A stretch of DNA of 64,000 nucleotides from Pontibacter virosus (GCF_003096355.1 NZ_QEKI01000009.1:62001-126000), one strand, 5' to 3'; counted from the first letter of the stretch, positions 35,404-44,404 are shown. The notes: generated by a model from the sequence alone, not told the origin. Numbers and translations are program-made.

Positions 35404-35444
35404 TGTGACAAAGGATGAGATGAATGGGTGTTATCCTTTGTCAC
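35404..35444. terminator. Hairpin between convergent oxygenase and nucleotidyltransferase genes
   Basis: TGTGACAAAGGAT (35404-35416) and ATCCTTTGTCACA (35432-35444) form a perfect 13-bp stem with a 15-nt loop. It is suitable for both convergent genes, though the T-runs are weak. Confidence 0.65.
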
Positions 35445-35464
35445 ATACTTTCTCTTCAATTCAA

Positions 35465-36466
35465 CTACTGCGCAAAGTTTATTTCGGTGCTGTCGCCAAT
35501 ATTGAGGCTGTGGCTCAACCCCTTAAAGCTGGCATCGCTCCCGATAATGGAGTCATGCATCACCGCATTCTGTAGCTCAGAGTAAGCCCCGATAATCGAA
35601 TTGCTCAGCGAAGTGCGCGAAACAATGGCGTTCTCGCCAATGGCTACATTCGGCCCGATGATGGAGTGTGTAATGGTGCAGTTTGCCCCGATGCTTACCG
35701 GCGGAATGATGATATTGCCCGGGTATTGGCTTGAGTAGTCCATTTCCCGAAAACGGGGGCGGCTCAGAAGCTTGGCATTGGCTTCGAGCAGGGTTTCTTT
35801 GCGACCGCAGTCAAACCAGTTGTCCACGTTCCAGGTCACCATCTTCTCGCCCTGCCGGATCATGTGCATAAGCGCATCAGTGAGGTGGTACTCGTTGTGC
35901 GTGCGTACATTCTCGGTGATAATATGCTCTAGCGATCGCACCAGTTTTTCGGGCTGCATGATCTTGTAAAGCCCTACCAATGCAAAGTTGGACTTCGGAA
36001 TTTTCGGCTTCTCCACCAGTTTCACAATGTACTCGTCGTTTCCCACTTCAGTAACGCCAAAGAGTGAGGGCTTTGCCACCTTTTTCACACCCAGCACTGA
36101 TTTAGGCGATGCGATGATAGCGGGCAGGTCAGCCTCCACAATGTTGTCACCGAGCATGATGAGCACACTGTCTTCGTGCCGGTAGGTTTCGCGGGCGATC
36201 CAAAGGGCGTGGCCCAATCCCTCGCGGGGCTCCTGCACCACGAACTCCGCATTTATCTGAGGATATTTCTGTCGCACATAGTTCTCGACCTTGTCGCCGA
36301 GGTAGCCGATGATGAATACATAGTCCTGTATACCTGCCCTTATAAGCCGCTCCACAATATGGCCAAGAATCGTATTGTCAGCTACCGGCACCAACGATTT
36401 GGGCTGGGTATGCGTGTGCGGACGGAGTTTAGAACCAACACCAGCAACAGGAATAACGACTTTCAT
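35465..36466 (-). CDS. Sugar-phosphate nucleotidyltransferase
   Basis: A 333-residue enzyme with an N-terminal nucleotidyltransferase fold (MKVVIPVAGVGSKLRPHTHT and PKSLVPVADNTIL; the variant G-x-G-x-x-x-R-P loop and a catalytic Lys) and a C-terminal left-handed beta-helix of hexapeptide repeats (IGANCTITHSIIGPNVAIGENAIVS). It should join a sugar 1-phosphate to a nucleotide for envelope polysaccharide synthesis, as in glucose-1-phosphate thymidylyl- or uridylyltransferases. The exact sugar and nucleotide cannot be read from the sequence. It is monocistronic. Confidence 0.88.
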   Translation of the reverse strand: MKVVIPVAGVGSKLRPHTHTQPKSLVPVADNTILGHIVERLIRAGIQDYVFIIGYLGDKVENYVRQKYPQINAEFVVQEPREGLGHALWIARETYRHEDSVLIMLGDNIVEADLPAIIASPKSVLGVKKVAKPSLFGVTEVGNDEYIVKLVEKPKIPKSNFALVGLYKIMQPEKLVRSLEHIITENVRTHNEYHLTDALMHMIRQGEKMVTWNVDNWFDCGRKETLLEANAKLLSRPRFREMDYSSQYPGNIIIPPVSIGANCTITHSIIGPNVAIGENAIVSRTSLSNSIIGAYSELQNAVMHDSIIGSDASFKGLSHSLNIGDSTEINFAQ

Positions 36467-36633
36467 AGACTACACTTTTTCAGCAATATAGTAATTTTTC
36501 ATCAGGATTTAGTGGATTAAAGGGAAGAAGGGCTGATAAGTTTAGGTGGGGTATGGAGGTATGGCTTATCTGAATCAGGATCCACAGGATTTAATGATTT
36601 TCAGGATTCCCGTGCATGGTTGTCATCCCCCTC

Positions 36634-36649
36634 CCCCCTTCGAAGGGGG
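36634..36649. repeat. Short C-rich palindromic repeat, copy 2
   Basis: CCCCCTT-CG-AAGGGGG is a perfect palindrome followed by ACTTT. It is related to the hairpins at 31118 and 36733. Confidence 0.55.
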
Positions 36650-36732
36650 ACTTTGAGTTACTTCTTTCCTGACTGTCATCCTGAAAGTATCTTGGTTGAG
36701 AGAGGTTAAGCATCAGCTATAACACACTCCTA

Positions 36733-36748
36733 CTCCTCTCGAGAGGAG
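36733..36748. repeat. Short C-rich palindromic repeat, copy 3
   Basis: CTCCTCTCGAGAGGAG is a perfect 16-bp palindrome followed by ATTTT, as in the other two copies. Confidence 0.55.
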
Positions 36749-36922
36749 ATTTTATACCGCTACTCCTTCACAAAATAATTTTAGTAGTTATTGTCACACG
36801 CCACTAGCAGGTATAACAAGGCTAACTTGCACACACTACGAAGCAAAAAGCTACGCCCAGTGCATCATTGACGATTTTGTGTTGGGGGTGAAGGGGTCCC
36901 CCTGTCAAGAGCGGTCAGCGAG

Positions 36923-36992
36923 TGGGGGTAGGGGCCCTCGATTTAAAATCGTCTTGATTTTTTTGCTTACTGGGGGTAGGGGCCCTTGATTT
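36923..36992. repeat. Direct repeat TGGGGGTAGGGGCCCT(C/T)GATTT
   Basis: Two 22-bp copies (36923-36944 and 36971-36992) differ at one base. The first is followed by the palindrome CGATTTAAAATCG and the second by a CTTGAT...ATCAAG hairpin, so each is repeat plus hairpin, a REP-like arrangement. Confidence 0.65.
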
Positions 36993-37049
36993 TTTCATCA
37001 AGGAAAAAAGTGAGTGCTCGCCGCACAGGCGAATCTATAGAACAGTACA

Positions 37050-37210
37050 GTTTGCTATACCTGCAATAACAATTGCTACGAAGCAAAACAAGCTATACCT
37101 TGGCCGGAGGCCCCAACTATAATAGTCACGAGCGAGGAGGCTCGCACCATCCAAAGGTCACAGAATTAAAAGTAACTCTGTTTGCAATACCTGCAACAAC
37201 AGTCGCTACA
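37050..37210. repeat. Imperfect 31-bp direct repeat, 130 bp apart
   Basis: Copies at 37050-37080 and 37180-37210 start GTTTGC(T/A)ATACCTGCAA and match at about 26 of 31 positions. The first also carries CTACGAAGCAAAA, which recurs near 36837. Confidence 0.6.
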
Positions 37211-37263
37211 CCCACAAAACCAATTTTACAACGTCATCCTATGTTTTCCGTAATCATATCGCT

Positions 37264-37271
37264 TAGCTTTG
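37264..37271 (+). promoter_or_regulatory. Candidate -7 element before lemA
   Basis: TAGCTTTG matches TANNTTTG, with a start expected near 37278 and a 30-nt leader before lemA. The upstream TTTT at 37244 is too close for a proper -33 box. Confidence 0.35.
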
Positions 37272-37308
37272 TACTTATATCGTATACAAACCATACCCTC
37301 CAATAAAC

Positions 37309-37887
37309 ATGAAAAAAATCTTCTTCTACCTGATCGGCTTCCTTATGATCAACTCGCTGTCGTCTTGTGGTTACAACACGATGGTACAAAAAGACGAAAC
37401 CGTGGAAACAGCATGGGCTAACGTGCAGAACGCCTACCAGCGCCGTGCCGACCTCATACCAAACCTGGTGAACACCGTGAAAGGCGCCGCCAACTTTGAG
37501 CGTGAAACCCTTGAAAGTGTGATAAACGCCCGCGCAAAGGCGACTAGCGTGCAGTTGAACGCCGATGACCTGACACCGGAGAACCTGCAGCGCTTCCAGG
37601 CAGCCCAAAACGAATTGGGAGGAGCTCTAAGCCGCTTGCTTGTTTCCGTGGAGCGTTATCCGGAGCTAAAGGCAAACCAGAACTTCCTGGAACTGCAGGC
37701 ACAGTTGGAGGGTACAGAGAACCGCATTTCGGTGGAAAGGCGAAAGTTCAATGAGGCTGTCCAGGATTATAACACAACAGTGCGATCCTTCCCCAACAAC
37801 CTTATGGCCGGCATTTTTGGCTTCGAGCGCAAAGGCCACTTCCAGGCCGACCCAGGTGCTGAGCGTGCACCAACAGTGCAGTTTTAG
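37309..37887 (+). CDS. lemA: LemA family protein
   Basis: A 192-residue protein with an N-terminal hydrophobic signal ending in Cys (INSLSSCGYNT, a possible lipobox) followed by the LemA helical-bundle signature ETAWANVQNAYQRRADLIPNLVNTVKG and RYPELKANQNFLELQAQLEGTENRI. LemA proteins are envelope proteins of unknown molecular function. They are very often encoded just before TPM-domain proteins, as here. Confidence 0.92.
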   Translation: MKKIFFYLIGFLMINSLSSCGYNTMVQKDETVETAWANVQNAYQRRADLIPNLVNTVKGAANFERETLESVINARAKATSVQLNADDLTPENLQRFQAAQNELGGALSRLLVSVERYPELKANQNFLELQAQLEGTENRISVERRKFNEAVQDYNTTVRSFPNNLMAGIFGFERKGHFQADPGAERAPTVQF

Positions 37888-37900
37888 ACTTTAATTGCCA

Positions 37901-37954
37901 CATGGTTAAATTGTTAAATGGTTGGCTCGCTGATGATTTAACAATTTAACCATG
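37901..37954. repeat. Perfect 19-bp inverted repeat between lemA and TPM gene
   Basis: CATGGTTAAATTGTTAAAT (37901-37919) and its exact complement (37936-37954) enclose 16 nt. It lacks a T-run and is AT-rich. A related fragment, TAAATGGTTAAATTGTT, is at 31074-31090, so it looks like a dispersed repeat that may also act as an intercistronic hairpin. Confidence 0.65.
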
Positions 37955-37976
37955 CAACCATTTAGCCATCAACAAC

Positions 37977-38414
37977 ATGCCTAAAGATACAATAACCGAC
38001 GCGGACGAAAAGGTCATCATGGAGGCCATACAGGAGGCTGAGCGCAACACTTCTGGCGAAATACGCGTGCATATCGAAAACAATTGCGAAGGCGAAGTGC
38101 TCGACCGTGCCACCGAGGTATTTGCCCAGCTGCACATGCACCTGACCAAGCAGCGTAACGGCGTTTTGTTTTATGTAGCCATTAAAGATCATCAGTTTGC
38201 CGTGCTGGGTGATGCTGGCATAAACGCCATCGTGCCCGACCACTTTTGGGAAGATATCACAGCGGAGGTAATCTCTCACTTCAAAAAACAAGAGTATGCT
38301 GCAGGTCTGGCCAAAGGCGTGATCATGGCGGGCGAACAACTCAAATCGCACTTCCCGTACAGCGACAAAGGCGACCTTAACGAACTGAGCGACGATATTT
38401 CGTTTGGAAAATAA
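37977..38414 (+). CDS. TPM domain protein, cytoplasmic type
   Basis: A 145-residue protein with the TPM fold: EAIQEAERNTSGEIRVHIEN near the start and RNGVLFYVAIKDHQFAVLGD in the middle. There is no signal peptide or membrane segment, so it is likely cytoplasmic or membrane-associated through its partners. It lies between lemA and a second, exported TPM protein (6 bp downstream), and the three probably form one unit. Function unsettled; related TPM domains have been described as phosphatases or as photosystem assembly factors. Confidence 0.88.
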   Translation: MPKDTITDADEKVIMEAIQEAERNTSGEIRVHIENNCEGEVLDRATEVFAQLHMHLTKQRNGVLFYVAIKDHQFAVLGDAGINAIVPDHFWEDITAEVISHFKKQEYAAGLAKGVIMAGEQLKSHFPYSDKGDLNELSDDISFGK

Positions 38415-38420
38415 CACACC

Positions 38421-39203
38421 ATGAAACGATTGATTCTGTTCCTATACCTTGCTTTGTGTAGCACCCTGGCTTTTGCGCAAGGCGGTGATTTTCCGCCCAG
38501 GCCTAACCCTCCGCGTCTGGTAAACGACCTCGCCGGCATACTGAGCCAGGGAGAAATACAGTCACTGGAACAGAAACTGGTGAACTACAACGACACCACC
38601 TCTACCCAGATCGCCATTGTGACCATCAAATCCATAGGTGACTACGACGCCAACCAATACGCTGCCGAGTTAGGGGAGCAGTGGGGCGTAGGAGGCAGCA
38701 AGAACGACAACGGTCTTGTGATACTAGTCGCGCTTGACGAACGAAAAGTAGCCATCCAAACGGGCTACGGCATGGAGCACATCATACCCGATGCCATTGC
38801 CAAACGCATTACCGAACGCACGCTCAAACCCAACTTCCAGCAAGGGGAGTTCTATAAAGGCCTGAACGAAGCGACTAACCTGATCATCAGCTTGGCGAGT
38901 GGCGAGTACCAGGCCGACCCGCAAGCAAGCCAGGGAGAGGGCGAAGGCCCTTCGCTGATGACTATCATCCTGATTGTCATTGTGCTGGTATACATCATGT
39001 CGCGCTTTAAAGGTGGCGGTGGCCGAAGAGGCCGTGGCGTACGCACACTCGGAGGGCCAATTTTAGGTCCGGGCTCCTTTGGCACCTTCCGTACCGGAGG
39101 TGGTATGTTCGGAGGAGGCGGTGGCTTTGGTGGCGGAGGTGGCGGCTTCGGCGGATTTGGCGGCGGTTCCTTTGGTGGTGGCGGGGCCAGCAGCAGCTGG
39201 TAA
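38421..39203 (+). CDS. TPM domain membrane protein (YgcG type)
   Basis: A 260-residue protein with a signal peptide (about residues 1-19, ending AFAQ), a periplasmic TPM domain (LVNDLAGILSQGEIQSLEQK, TQIAIVTIKSIGDYD, NDNGLVILVALDERKVAIQTGYG), one membrane helix near residues 175-193 (MTIILIVIVLVYIM), and a glycine-rich tail ending GGGGASSSW. This is the normal YgcG layout. It is co-transcribed with lemA and the first TPM gene. Confidence 0.9.
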   Translation: MKRLILFLYLALCSTLAFAQGGDFPPRPNPPRLVNDLAGILSQGEIQSLEQKLVNYNDTTSTQIAIVTIKSIGDYDANQYAAELGEQWGVGGSKNDNGLVILVALDERKVAIQTGYGMEHIIPDAIAKRITERTLKPNFQQGEFYKGLNEATNLIISLASGEYQADPQASQGEGEGPSLMTIILIVIVLVYIMSRFKGGGGRRGRGVRTLGGPILGPGSFGTFRTGGGMFGGGGGFGGGGGGFGGFGGGSFGGGGASSSW

Positions 39204-39337
39204 CCTGTTACACCTGCAGGCTCTCATCTGGAGTTTTCCTTTATGCTGTCCGTTTCGAAGTTATGCAAGCAGGATCACCTTGACATATGATTCTGGCTTT
39301 CTTGCCGTTACAGAAAGTATAGCTCCCCAAAAATCCG

Positions 39338-39345
39338 TACCTTTG
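39338..39345 (+). promoter_or_regulatory. Candidate -7 element before the hybrid kinase gene
   Basis: TACCTTTG matches TANNTTTG; a start near 39352 would leave a leader of about 17 nt before the ATG at 39369. No -33 box at the right spacing. Confidence 0.4.
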
Positions 39346-39368
39346 CAAATGGAGGGGCATCTGCGCGT

Positions 39369-42083
39369 ATGAAGATAAACAACGAAAACATTAAATCGAA
39401 GGTAGTCATCGGCTTCACGCTGGCGCTTTCGGTGGTGGTTTTTGCCATATACCTCACCTACAACAGCTTCACACAACTGCTCAGCTCCGTTAACGTGCTG
39501 GCGGAACCCAATGCCAAGCTGGCCAAACTGCAGCACACCCTCGCTGATATTGCTACGGCGGAGAGCGCCATACGCGCCTATACCCTCACCACCGAGGACA
39601 AGCACTTTCGGGAGTACCTCGACAATCTTGGGAACATCAACAGCCAGCTCGACTCGCTCTGCTCGCTTATGCAGGACAACCCTGCTGAACTGGCGCAGAT
39701 TGACTCGGTGTCTACGCTCTTGCTCGCACAGAGAAAAAGCCTGGAGGAGCACGTAAACAAGAAGAAGGAGCAGCGCGGCAACAATGCCTACACCGAAAAA
39801 GCCCTGAAGCAGATCGCCTCGGCGGCTTCCAAACAACCTACCACTACTACCATTAACCAGCGCACAAAAACCACCATTTCGGACAGGCTGGCTTATAATA
39901 CAGATTCTGCAGCTGCGCCTCCGCCACCAAGCGAGCAAAAGAAGGGCCTATTAAACAAGCTCTTTGGCAGGCGCACTGAATCAAAGCAGCATGAGCCGCC
40001 GCAGCCTGTTGTGGTGCCGCAACTCAATGTAAAGCAAGAATACAGCGCCGATACCAGCAAAGCAGCCCCTACTAACATGGCCTCGATTGCCAAGGTGCGC
40101 ATTGTGCTCAAAGACGTGGAGCGCGAATTGCAAAAGCAGCAGGAGGCCATGGTAGCCAAAGAACTGGTGCTACTGCAACAAGACAAACAGATCATGGACC
40201 AGGTACGCCGCATGGTCTACGACCTGGAGCGCTATGAAATACAGCAGGCCCGCCTCAATGCAGCGCAGGCGCAGGAAGTCGCCAAAGAGACGTCGCTGGT
40301 GCTTTTGCTGGTTGGTGTATTCGGTCTGGCTAGTGGCATCGCCTTTATTTTGATCATCCTGCGCGACCTTACCCGCAGCAGCATGTACAAAGCCGAACTG
40401 AAGCGTTCCCGCAAAGAGGCTATTCAGCTGGCACGCGCCAAGGAGGCTTTTGTGGCCAATATCAGTCATGAGATACGCACGCCGCTCAACGTGGTGCTGG
40501 GCTTTTCAGAGCAGCTCGGCCATACCCAACTACAGGATCAGCAGCAGGAGCATTTGCAGGCCATACATGGGGCGGGGCAACACCTCCTGCATATTGTAAA
40601 TGACGTACTGGACCTCTCCAAGCTCGAGGCTGGCAAACTGCACCTGCATATGGCTCCTTTCGAGATGCGGCAGCTCCTGACAGAGGTGGAACGCACTTTC
40701 CGACTCAAGGCCAGCTCAAAGGGCATTGGCTTCAGTTGCACAATGGATGAACAGCTGAAGGGTTACCTTTCAGGTGACTCCCTGCGGCTTCGTCAGGTGC
40801 TTTTCAACTTAGTAGACAATGCCATCAAATTCACGCACGACGGCGAAGTGCAGGTGCGCTGCAAACTCAAGTCGCAGCGTCGTGGCCGCGTGGTGGTGCT
40901 GATTGAGGTAAGTGACACAGGCATAGGTATACCGATGGAGCAAACTGCCCATGTGTTCGGAGAGTTTAACCAGGCCGACGACTCTATCATCCGGAAGTAT
41001 GGCGGCACCGGACTGGGGCTATCGATCAGTAAGAAACTGGTAGAGATGCAGGAAGGCTCGCTTACCTTGCGCAGCGTTCCAAACGAAGGCACCACTTTCA
41101 GCATTGTACTACCTATGCTGCGGGTAGCGGCACCGGAAGTCGAAGCTATACCTCAGCCACAACTTTCTGCCACTGATGTAATGGCTGGCAAAGCCGTGCT
41201 GGTGATCGACGATGATGCCTATAGCCGTACCTTGTGCCAGCTGATACTGGGTCGCAAAGGTATGCACGTTACGCTGGCCAACGACGGACAGGAGGCGCTG
41301 CAGCTAATCAAAGAGAAAGATTTCGACATCGTACTCACCGACATCCAGCTGCCGGGCATGAGCGGAAAAGCCGTTGCCAGGGCGATCCGAAAAGAGAATG
41401 CGACTATACCGATCATAGCGCTCACGGCTAACATCATGAGCAGCAACAAGCGTTTCTTTGCCAAAACAGGTATATCAGATCACCTGCTCAAGCCTTTTAC
41501 GGAACAAGACCTATACCTAAAACTCAGCAAAGCGCTGTCGGCTCAAGCTATACCTGATGCTATTCCTGCACTTGATAAAGTAGCAATGAAAAGTATAGCT
41601 GAGGGACCTTCCGATATAACCGAGCCTCAAGGTATAGCAGAAGCTCAGGGTATGACTGAGACCCCAGATATAACCATCCCGGGAACTGAAGCCAAAACAC
41701 AAAAAGCAGAAGACGCTATACCTGCAACGTATACCCTGGAAGAGCTACGCGCTTTTGTAGGAGATGATCAGGAGGCGCTCTGGGATGTTGTGGAGGTGCT
41801 GGTAAAGGACAATCGCCGCTCGCTGGCACAGTTGACAGCTGCAGCGGCAGCTCTGGACTGGAATCAGGCGGGCGAACTGGCGCATAAGATGAAAACCGCT
41901 TTCCGCCATCTGCAGGCCCACACCGTACTGCCCGCCCTTGATATGCTCGAGCAGGTGCTGCACCAACCAGACCTTTCAACTGATAACCTGCCCGCCACAG
42001 CCGAGCAATTGCAGCACGAAGCTAAACTTGTGCTCGCAGCGCTCGAAGCCGAACTCAGCAAACGTAAAGAGGCTGTCGCTTAG
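39369..42083 (+). CDS. Hybrid sensor histidine kinase with receiver and Hpt domains
   Basis: A 904-residue multistep phosphorelay protein. Two membrane helices (about residues 13-32 and 310-330) flank a mostly helical sensor region with an inserted proline-rich, basic segment (around 180-220, PPPPSEQKKGLL and LFGRRTES). Then come HisKA with His367 in NISHEIRTPLN, a GHKL ATPase (NLVDNAIKFT, DTGIGIP, GGTGLGLSISKKL), a receiver with Asp658 in LTDIQLPGMSG, a repetitive linker rich in Ile-Pro, Thr and Glu, and an Hpt domain with His839 in LAHKMK. Phosphoryl flow His-Asp-His is complete. Its stop overlaps the convergent sigma-54 regulator by 4 bp, which makes that protein a likely partner. Confidence 0.93.
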   Translation: MKINNENIKSKVVIGFTLALSVVVFAIYLTYNSFTQLLSSVNVLAEPNAKLAKLQHTLADIATAESAIRAYTLTTEDKHFREYLDNLGNINSQLDSLCSLMQDNPAELAQIDSVSTLLLAQRKSLEEHVNKKKEQRGNNAYTEKALKQIASAASKQPTTTTINQRTKTTISDRLAYNTDSAAAPPPPSEQKKGLLNKLFGRRTESKQHEPPQPVVVPQLNVKQEYSADTSKAAPTNMASIAKVRIVLKDVERELQKQQEAMVAKELVLLQQDKQIMDQVRRMVYDLERYEIQQARLNAAQAQEVAKETSLVLLLVGVFGLASGIAFILIILRDLTRSSMYKAELKRSRKEAIQLARAKEAFVANISHEIRTPLNVVLGFSEQLGHTQLQDQQQEHLQAIHGAGQHLLHIVNDVLDLSKLEAGKLHLHMAPFEMRQLLTEVERTFRLKASSKGIGFSCTMDEQLKGYLSGDSLRLRQVLFNLVDNAIKFTHDGEVQVRCKLKSQRRGRVVVLIEVSDTGIGIPMEQTAHVFGEFNQADDSIIRKYGGTGLGLSISKKLVEMQEGSLTLRSVPNEGTTFSIVLPMLRVAAPEVEAIPQPQLSATDVMAGKAVLVIDDDAYSRTLCQLILGRKGMHVTLANDGQEALQLIKEKDFDIVLTDIQLPGMSGKAVARAIRKENATIPIIALTANIMSSNKRFFAKTGISDHLLKPFTEQDLYLKLSKALSAQAIPDAIPALDKVAMKSIAEGPSDITEPQGIAEAQGMTETPDITIPGTEAKTQKAEDAIPATYTLEELRAFVGDDQEALWDVVEVLVKDNRRSLAQLTAAAAALDWNQAGELAHKMKTAFRHLQAHTVLPALDMLEQVLHQPDLSTDNLPATAEQLQHEAKLVLAALEAELSKRKEAVA

Positions 42084-43459
42084 GCTTCGATGTTATATTG
42101 TCGCATTTTGTTGTATAGCGTCTTACGGTCGATGTTGAGTAGCCGGGCCGCTTTGGACTTGTTGTACTTCACCCGCTCCAGCATTTCGATGATCAGCTCT
42201 TTTTCACTGCGCTCGGTCGCGGCGCGCAAATCCGTTACAGGTAGTGCTACCTGCGTGGCATCCGGTTGCGCCACGATGCTAGTCGGCTCAGGTATGTGGT
42301 AGGCGATCTCGGGAGGCAGGTCGTCGAGCGTGATCTCGGTGCCTTTGGCCAGCAGAACCGCTCGTTTCACTACGTTCTTTAACTCACGCAAATTTCCCGG
42401 CCAGCTATACCTTTCCAAAGCCATCATCACAGCAGTATCAAAACCTGTCACGTTGCGCTCCAATTCGTGATTGGCTACTTGCAAAAAGTGATCGGCAAAC
42501 TGCATGATGTCAGCTGTACGGTCGCGGAGCGGAGAAATGTTGATCTTGAACTCGTTGAGGCGGTGGTACAGGTCTTCACGAAACTCACCCTTGCTCACGG
42601 CCTGCACCAGGTCTTCGTTGGTAGCCACGATGATGCGCACATCCACATCGAGGTCGGTGTTGCTGCCGATCTTGCGCACTTTGCGCTCCTGTATGGCCCG
42701 CAGCAGTTTGACTTGTATTTCATAGGAAAGATTGCCGATCTCGTCCAGGAACAGCGTGCCGCCATTGGCTGCCTCAAACTGCCCCTCCTTGTCGCCCATA
42801 GCACCCGTAAACGAACCCTTCACGTGCCCGAACAGCTCGCTCCCGGCCAACTCTTTGGATAAAGCGCCGCAGTCAATGGCTACAAACGGCTTATCGTGAC
42901 GCTTGCTGCGCTGGTGTATTTTGCGGGCCACATACTCCTTGCCAGTGCCGCTCTCGCCTTCTATGATCACCGACATGTTGGTGGGCGCTATCAGGGCGAT
43001 GTATTCCTCTAGCTGTGTCGACTGGGGGCTGGCTCCCTTCACAAAAGTAAAGCCGCCTTGCACAGGTATAGCCGGCTTCGTCGCGACATGGCCCTCGTGC
43101 CCATAGGTAAGTGCCTTTCTAATGGTCAGCAACGTCTCGTCCGGATTGATTGGCTTGGCCAGGTACTCAAAGGCACCCATTTTGATGGCTCTCACGGCCG
43201 TGCGGATGTCGGCATAGTGCGTCATCAGGATAACAGGCACTTTGGTATCCAGCACGCGAATTTGCTCAAGTAGTTCCAGTCCGTTTTTGTCAGGTAGCCT
43301 GAAGTCGGTTAGGATCAGGTCGAAAGAGTCCGCTTTAAGCTGGCTGAGTCCTTCGCCGGCGGTATAGGCAGTTTTTACCTCATACTGCTGACGTTTCAGG
43401 AACGTGCTCAGCATCAGGCAAAAGGTAGGATCGTCGTCGATTAAGAGTATCTTGGGCAT
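42080..43459 (-). CDS. Sigma-54-dependent response regulator (NtrC family)
   Basis: From the ATG at 43459 ([13 protein letters not shown]) the protein has 459 residues. The receiver domain has phospho-acceptor Asp52 in [11 protein letters not shown]. The AAA+ domain shows [15 protein letters not shown] (Walker A), [15 protein letters not shown] (the sigma-54 contact loop, with Ser where GAFTGA has Ala) and [11 protein letters not shown] (Walker B). The C-terminal Fis-type helix-turn-helix ends [20 protein letters not shown]. It should activate sigma-54 promoters on phosphorylation, probably by the convergent hybrid kinase. Upstream ATGs at 43480 and 43465 are less likely. Confidence 0.94.
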   Translation of the reverse strand: MPKILLIDDDPTFCLMLSTFLKRQQYEVKTAYTAGEGLSQLKADSFDLILTDFRLPDKNGLELLEQIRVLDTKVPVILMTHYADIRTAVRAIKMGAFEYLAKPINPDETLLTIRKALTYGHEGHVATKPAIPVQGGFTFVKGASPQSTQLEEYIALIAPTNMSVIIEGESGTGKEYVARKIHQRSKRHDKPFVAIDCGALSKELAGSELFGHVKGSFTGAMGDKEGQFEAANGGTLFLDEIGNLSYEIQVKLLRAIQERKVRKIGSNTDLDVDVRIIVATNEDLVQAVSKGEFREDLYHRLNEFKINISPLRDRTADIMQFADHFLQVANHELERNVTGFDTAVMMALERYSWPGNLRELKNVVKRAVLLAKGTEITLDDLPPEIAYHIPEPTSIVAQPDATQVALPVTDLRAATERSEKELIIEMLERVKYNKSKAARLLNIDRKTLYNKMRQYNIEA

Positions 43460-43665
43460 AATCATAAGCAATATACACAACCGCAGGGCAGGGGGGAAAT
43501 TTAGCCCTCAAATAACGTACTCGGCTGGGCATTCCGACTGTTTACCGAAAAGCGGCGCTTAAGGTTGGGTATAAATGTAGCAGGTTTGGCAGAAAACAGA
43601 AAAGCCCCCGCTAGGCGGAGGCTCGTTCCTTGATATTAGGGTCGCTAATATCTAATCTATGTGGC

Positions 43666-44199
43666 TTATTTTTGGTCTTGGATAATGTTGCCTTGTTCAT
43701 CAATGCGAACTTTAGCGCTCTGCTGCTGCTCGTTGGTGAAGAAGATCTCATACATTGTTTTGGCATTCTGCGCGTTTTGGCTGGCCTGCTCAGCACGGTT
43801 TTCCATACCTTGTGCATTGGCGCCAGCGGCATTTGCATTAGAAGTTACGCGGAACACCTCCACAATTTGCCAGCTATTAAATGCCTCAGCTGATAGTGCC
43901 TGCTTTACAGGCTCCGGAAGCTCTTCCTTCGTGATCGCTTCACGCTTCACATTCTCTTCCTGCGCTGCAGTCTGGGTTTGTGTTTCAGTTGTTACCTGTG
44001 TCTCAGTCTGCGCCTGCTCTTCGTAGTTTACCTGATTCTCAGTTTCAGCCTGTGCTGCAGTTTCCACTTCAGTGGTTTGCTCTACTTTCTCCTTTTTCTT
44101 CGACTTCTTTTTGTTCTTGTTGTCAGACTGTGCGCTGGCATCAAGCGAGGCAAAGCCAAAGAATGCGATGGCGGCTGCCAGGTAGGTTATTTTTTTCAT
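43666..44199 (-). CDS. Exported Gln/Glu/Thr-rich protein of unknown function
   Basis: A 177-residue protein with a signal peptide (about residues 1-23, ending ASAQ), a lysine-rich stretch (NKNKKKSKKKEKVE), a low-complexity region of Glu, Thr, Gln and Ala (about 40-80), and a folded C-terminal part (EELPEPVKQALSAEAFNSWQ to IDEQGNIIQDQK). The end resembles small periplasmic PepSY-like or BLF-type domains that begin LPEPVKQALS, a similarity I state with caution. It is monocistronic, with a candidate promoter directly upstream. Confidence 0.7.
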   Translation of the reverse strand: MKKITYLAAAIAFFGFASLDASAQSDNKNKKKSKKKEKVEQTTEVETAAQAETENQVNYEEQAQTETQVTTETQTQTAAQEENVKREAITKEELPEPVKQALSAEAFNSWQIVEVFRVTSNANAAGANAQGMENRAEQASQNAQNAKTMYEIFFTNEQQQSAKVRIDEQGNIIQDQK

Positions 44200-44216
44200 A
44201 GTTTTATTCTGTCGCT

Positions 44217-44250
44217 CAAATTTAATTTTTCATAAAGCCTACTAGTCAAA
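44217..44250 (-). promoter_or_regulatory. Candidate promoter of the exported Gln/Glu-rich protein gene
   Basis: The minus strand has TTTG (44250-44247), a 22-bp gap and TAAATTTG (44224-44217). The start would be near 44210, 11 nt before the ATG. The gap is 1 bp above the usual range. Confidence 0.5.
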
Positions 44251-44318
44251 ACTGTGCCAGAACTATATATTAAAACTAAATGATTGATGCACAATGCATT
44301 GTATTTTAAACCAAAAAT

Positions 44319-44371
44319 CCCCAAACTGTGGAATTCGTTGCTAAGTGTAGCAATAATTCCACAGTTTGGGG
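44319..44371 (-). terminator. Strong terminator after the 212-residue exported protein gene
   Basis: CCCCAAACTGTGGAATT (44319-44335) and its exact complement (44355-44371) form a 17-bp stem, extended inside by TTGCTA/TAGCAA. On the minus strand a run of five T follows. Confidence 0.85.
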
Positions 44372-44404
44372 AGTACAAACTGGGTAATCAGGTATAAGCT
44401 GTGC

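Larger units (their letters stand above)
36467..37308. other. Repeat-rich intergenic region
   Basis: This 842-bp gap holds CAGGATTTAGTGGATTAA and related CAGGAT(T/C) units (about 36502-36610), two C-rich palindromes, a GTCATCCTGAAAG unit (36675), a 22-bp direct repeat, a 31-bp direct repeat and two CTACGAAGCAAAA copies. The 77-codon frame at 37073-37306 consists of these repeats and is not credible as a gene. It looks like a landing zone for dispersed small repeats. Confidence 0.6.

Noticed and set aside
36923..37210. Possible CRISPR-like array
   Set aside because: Only two copies each, unequal spacing, no cas gene nearby; better explained as dispersed repeats.
37073..37306. 77-codon frame before lemA
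   Set aside because: It is made of dispersed repeats and overlaps the predicted lemA promoter.
44196..44378. 60-codon minus-strand frame
   Set aside because: It crosses a 17-bp terminator stem and the promoter of the neighbouring gene.
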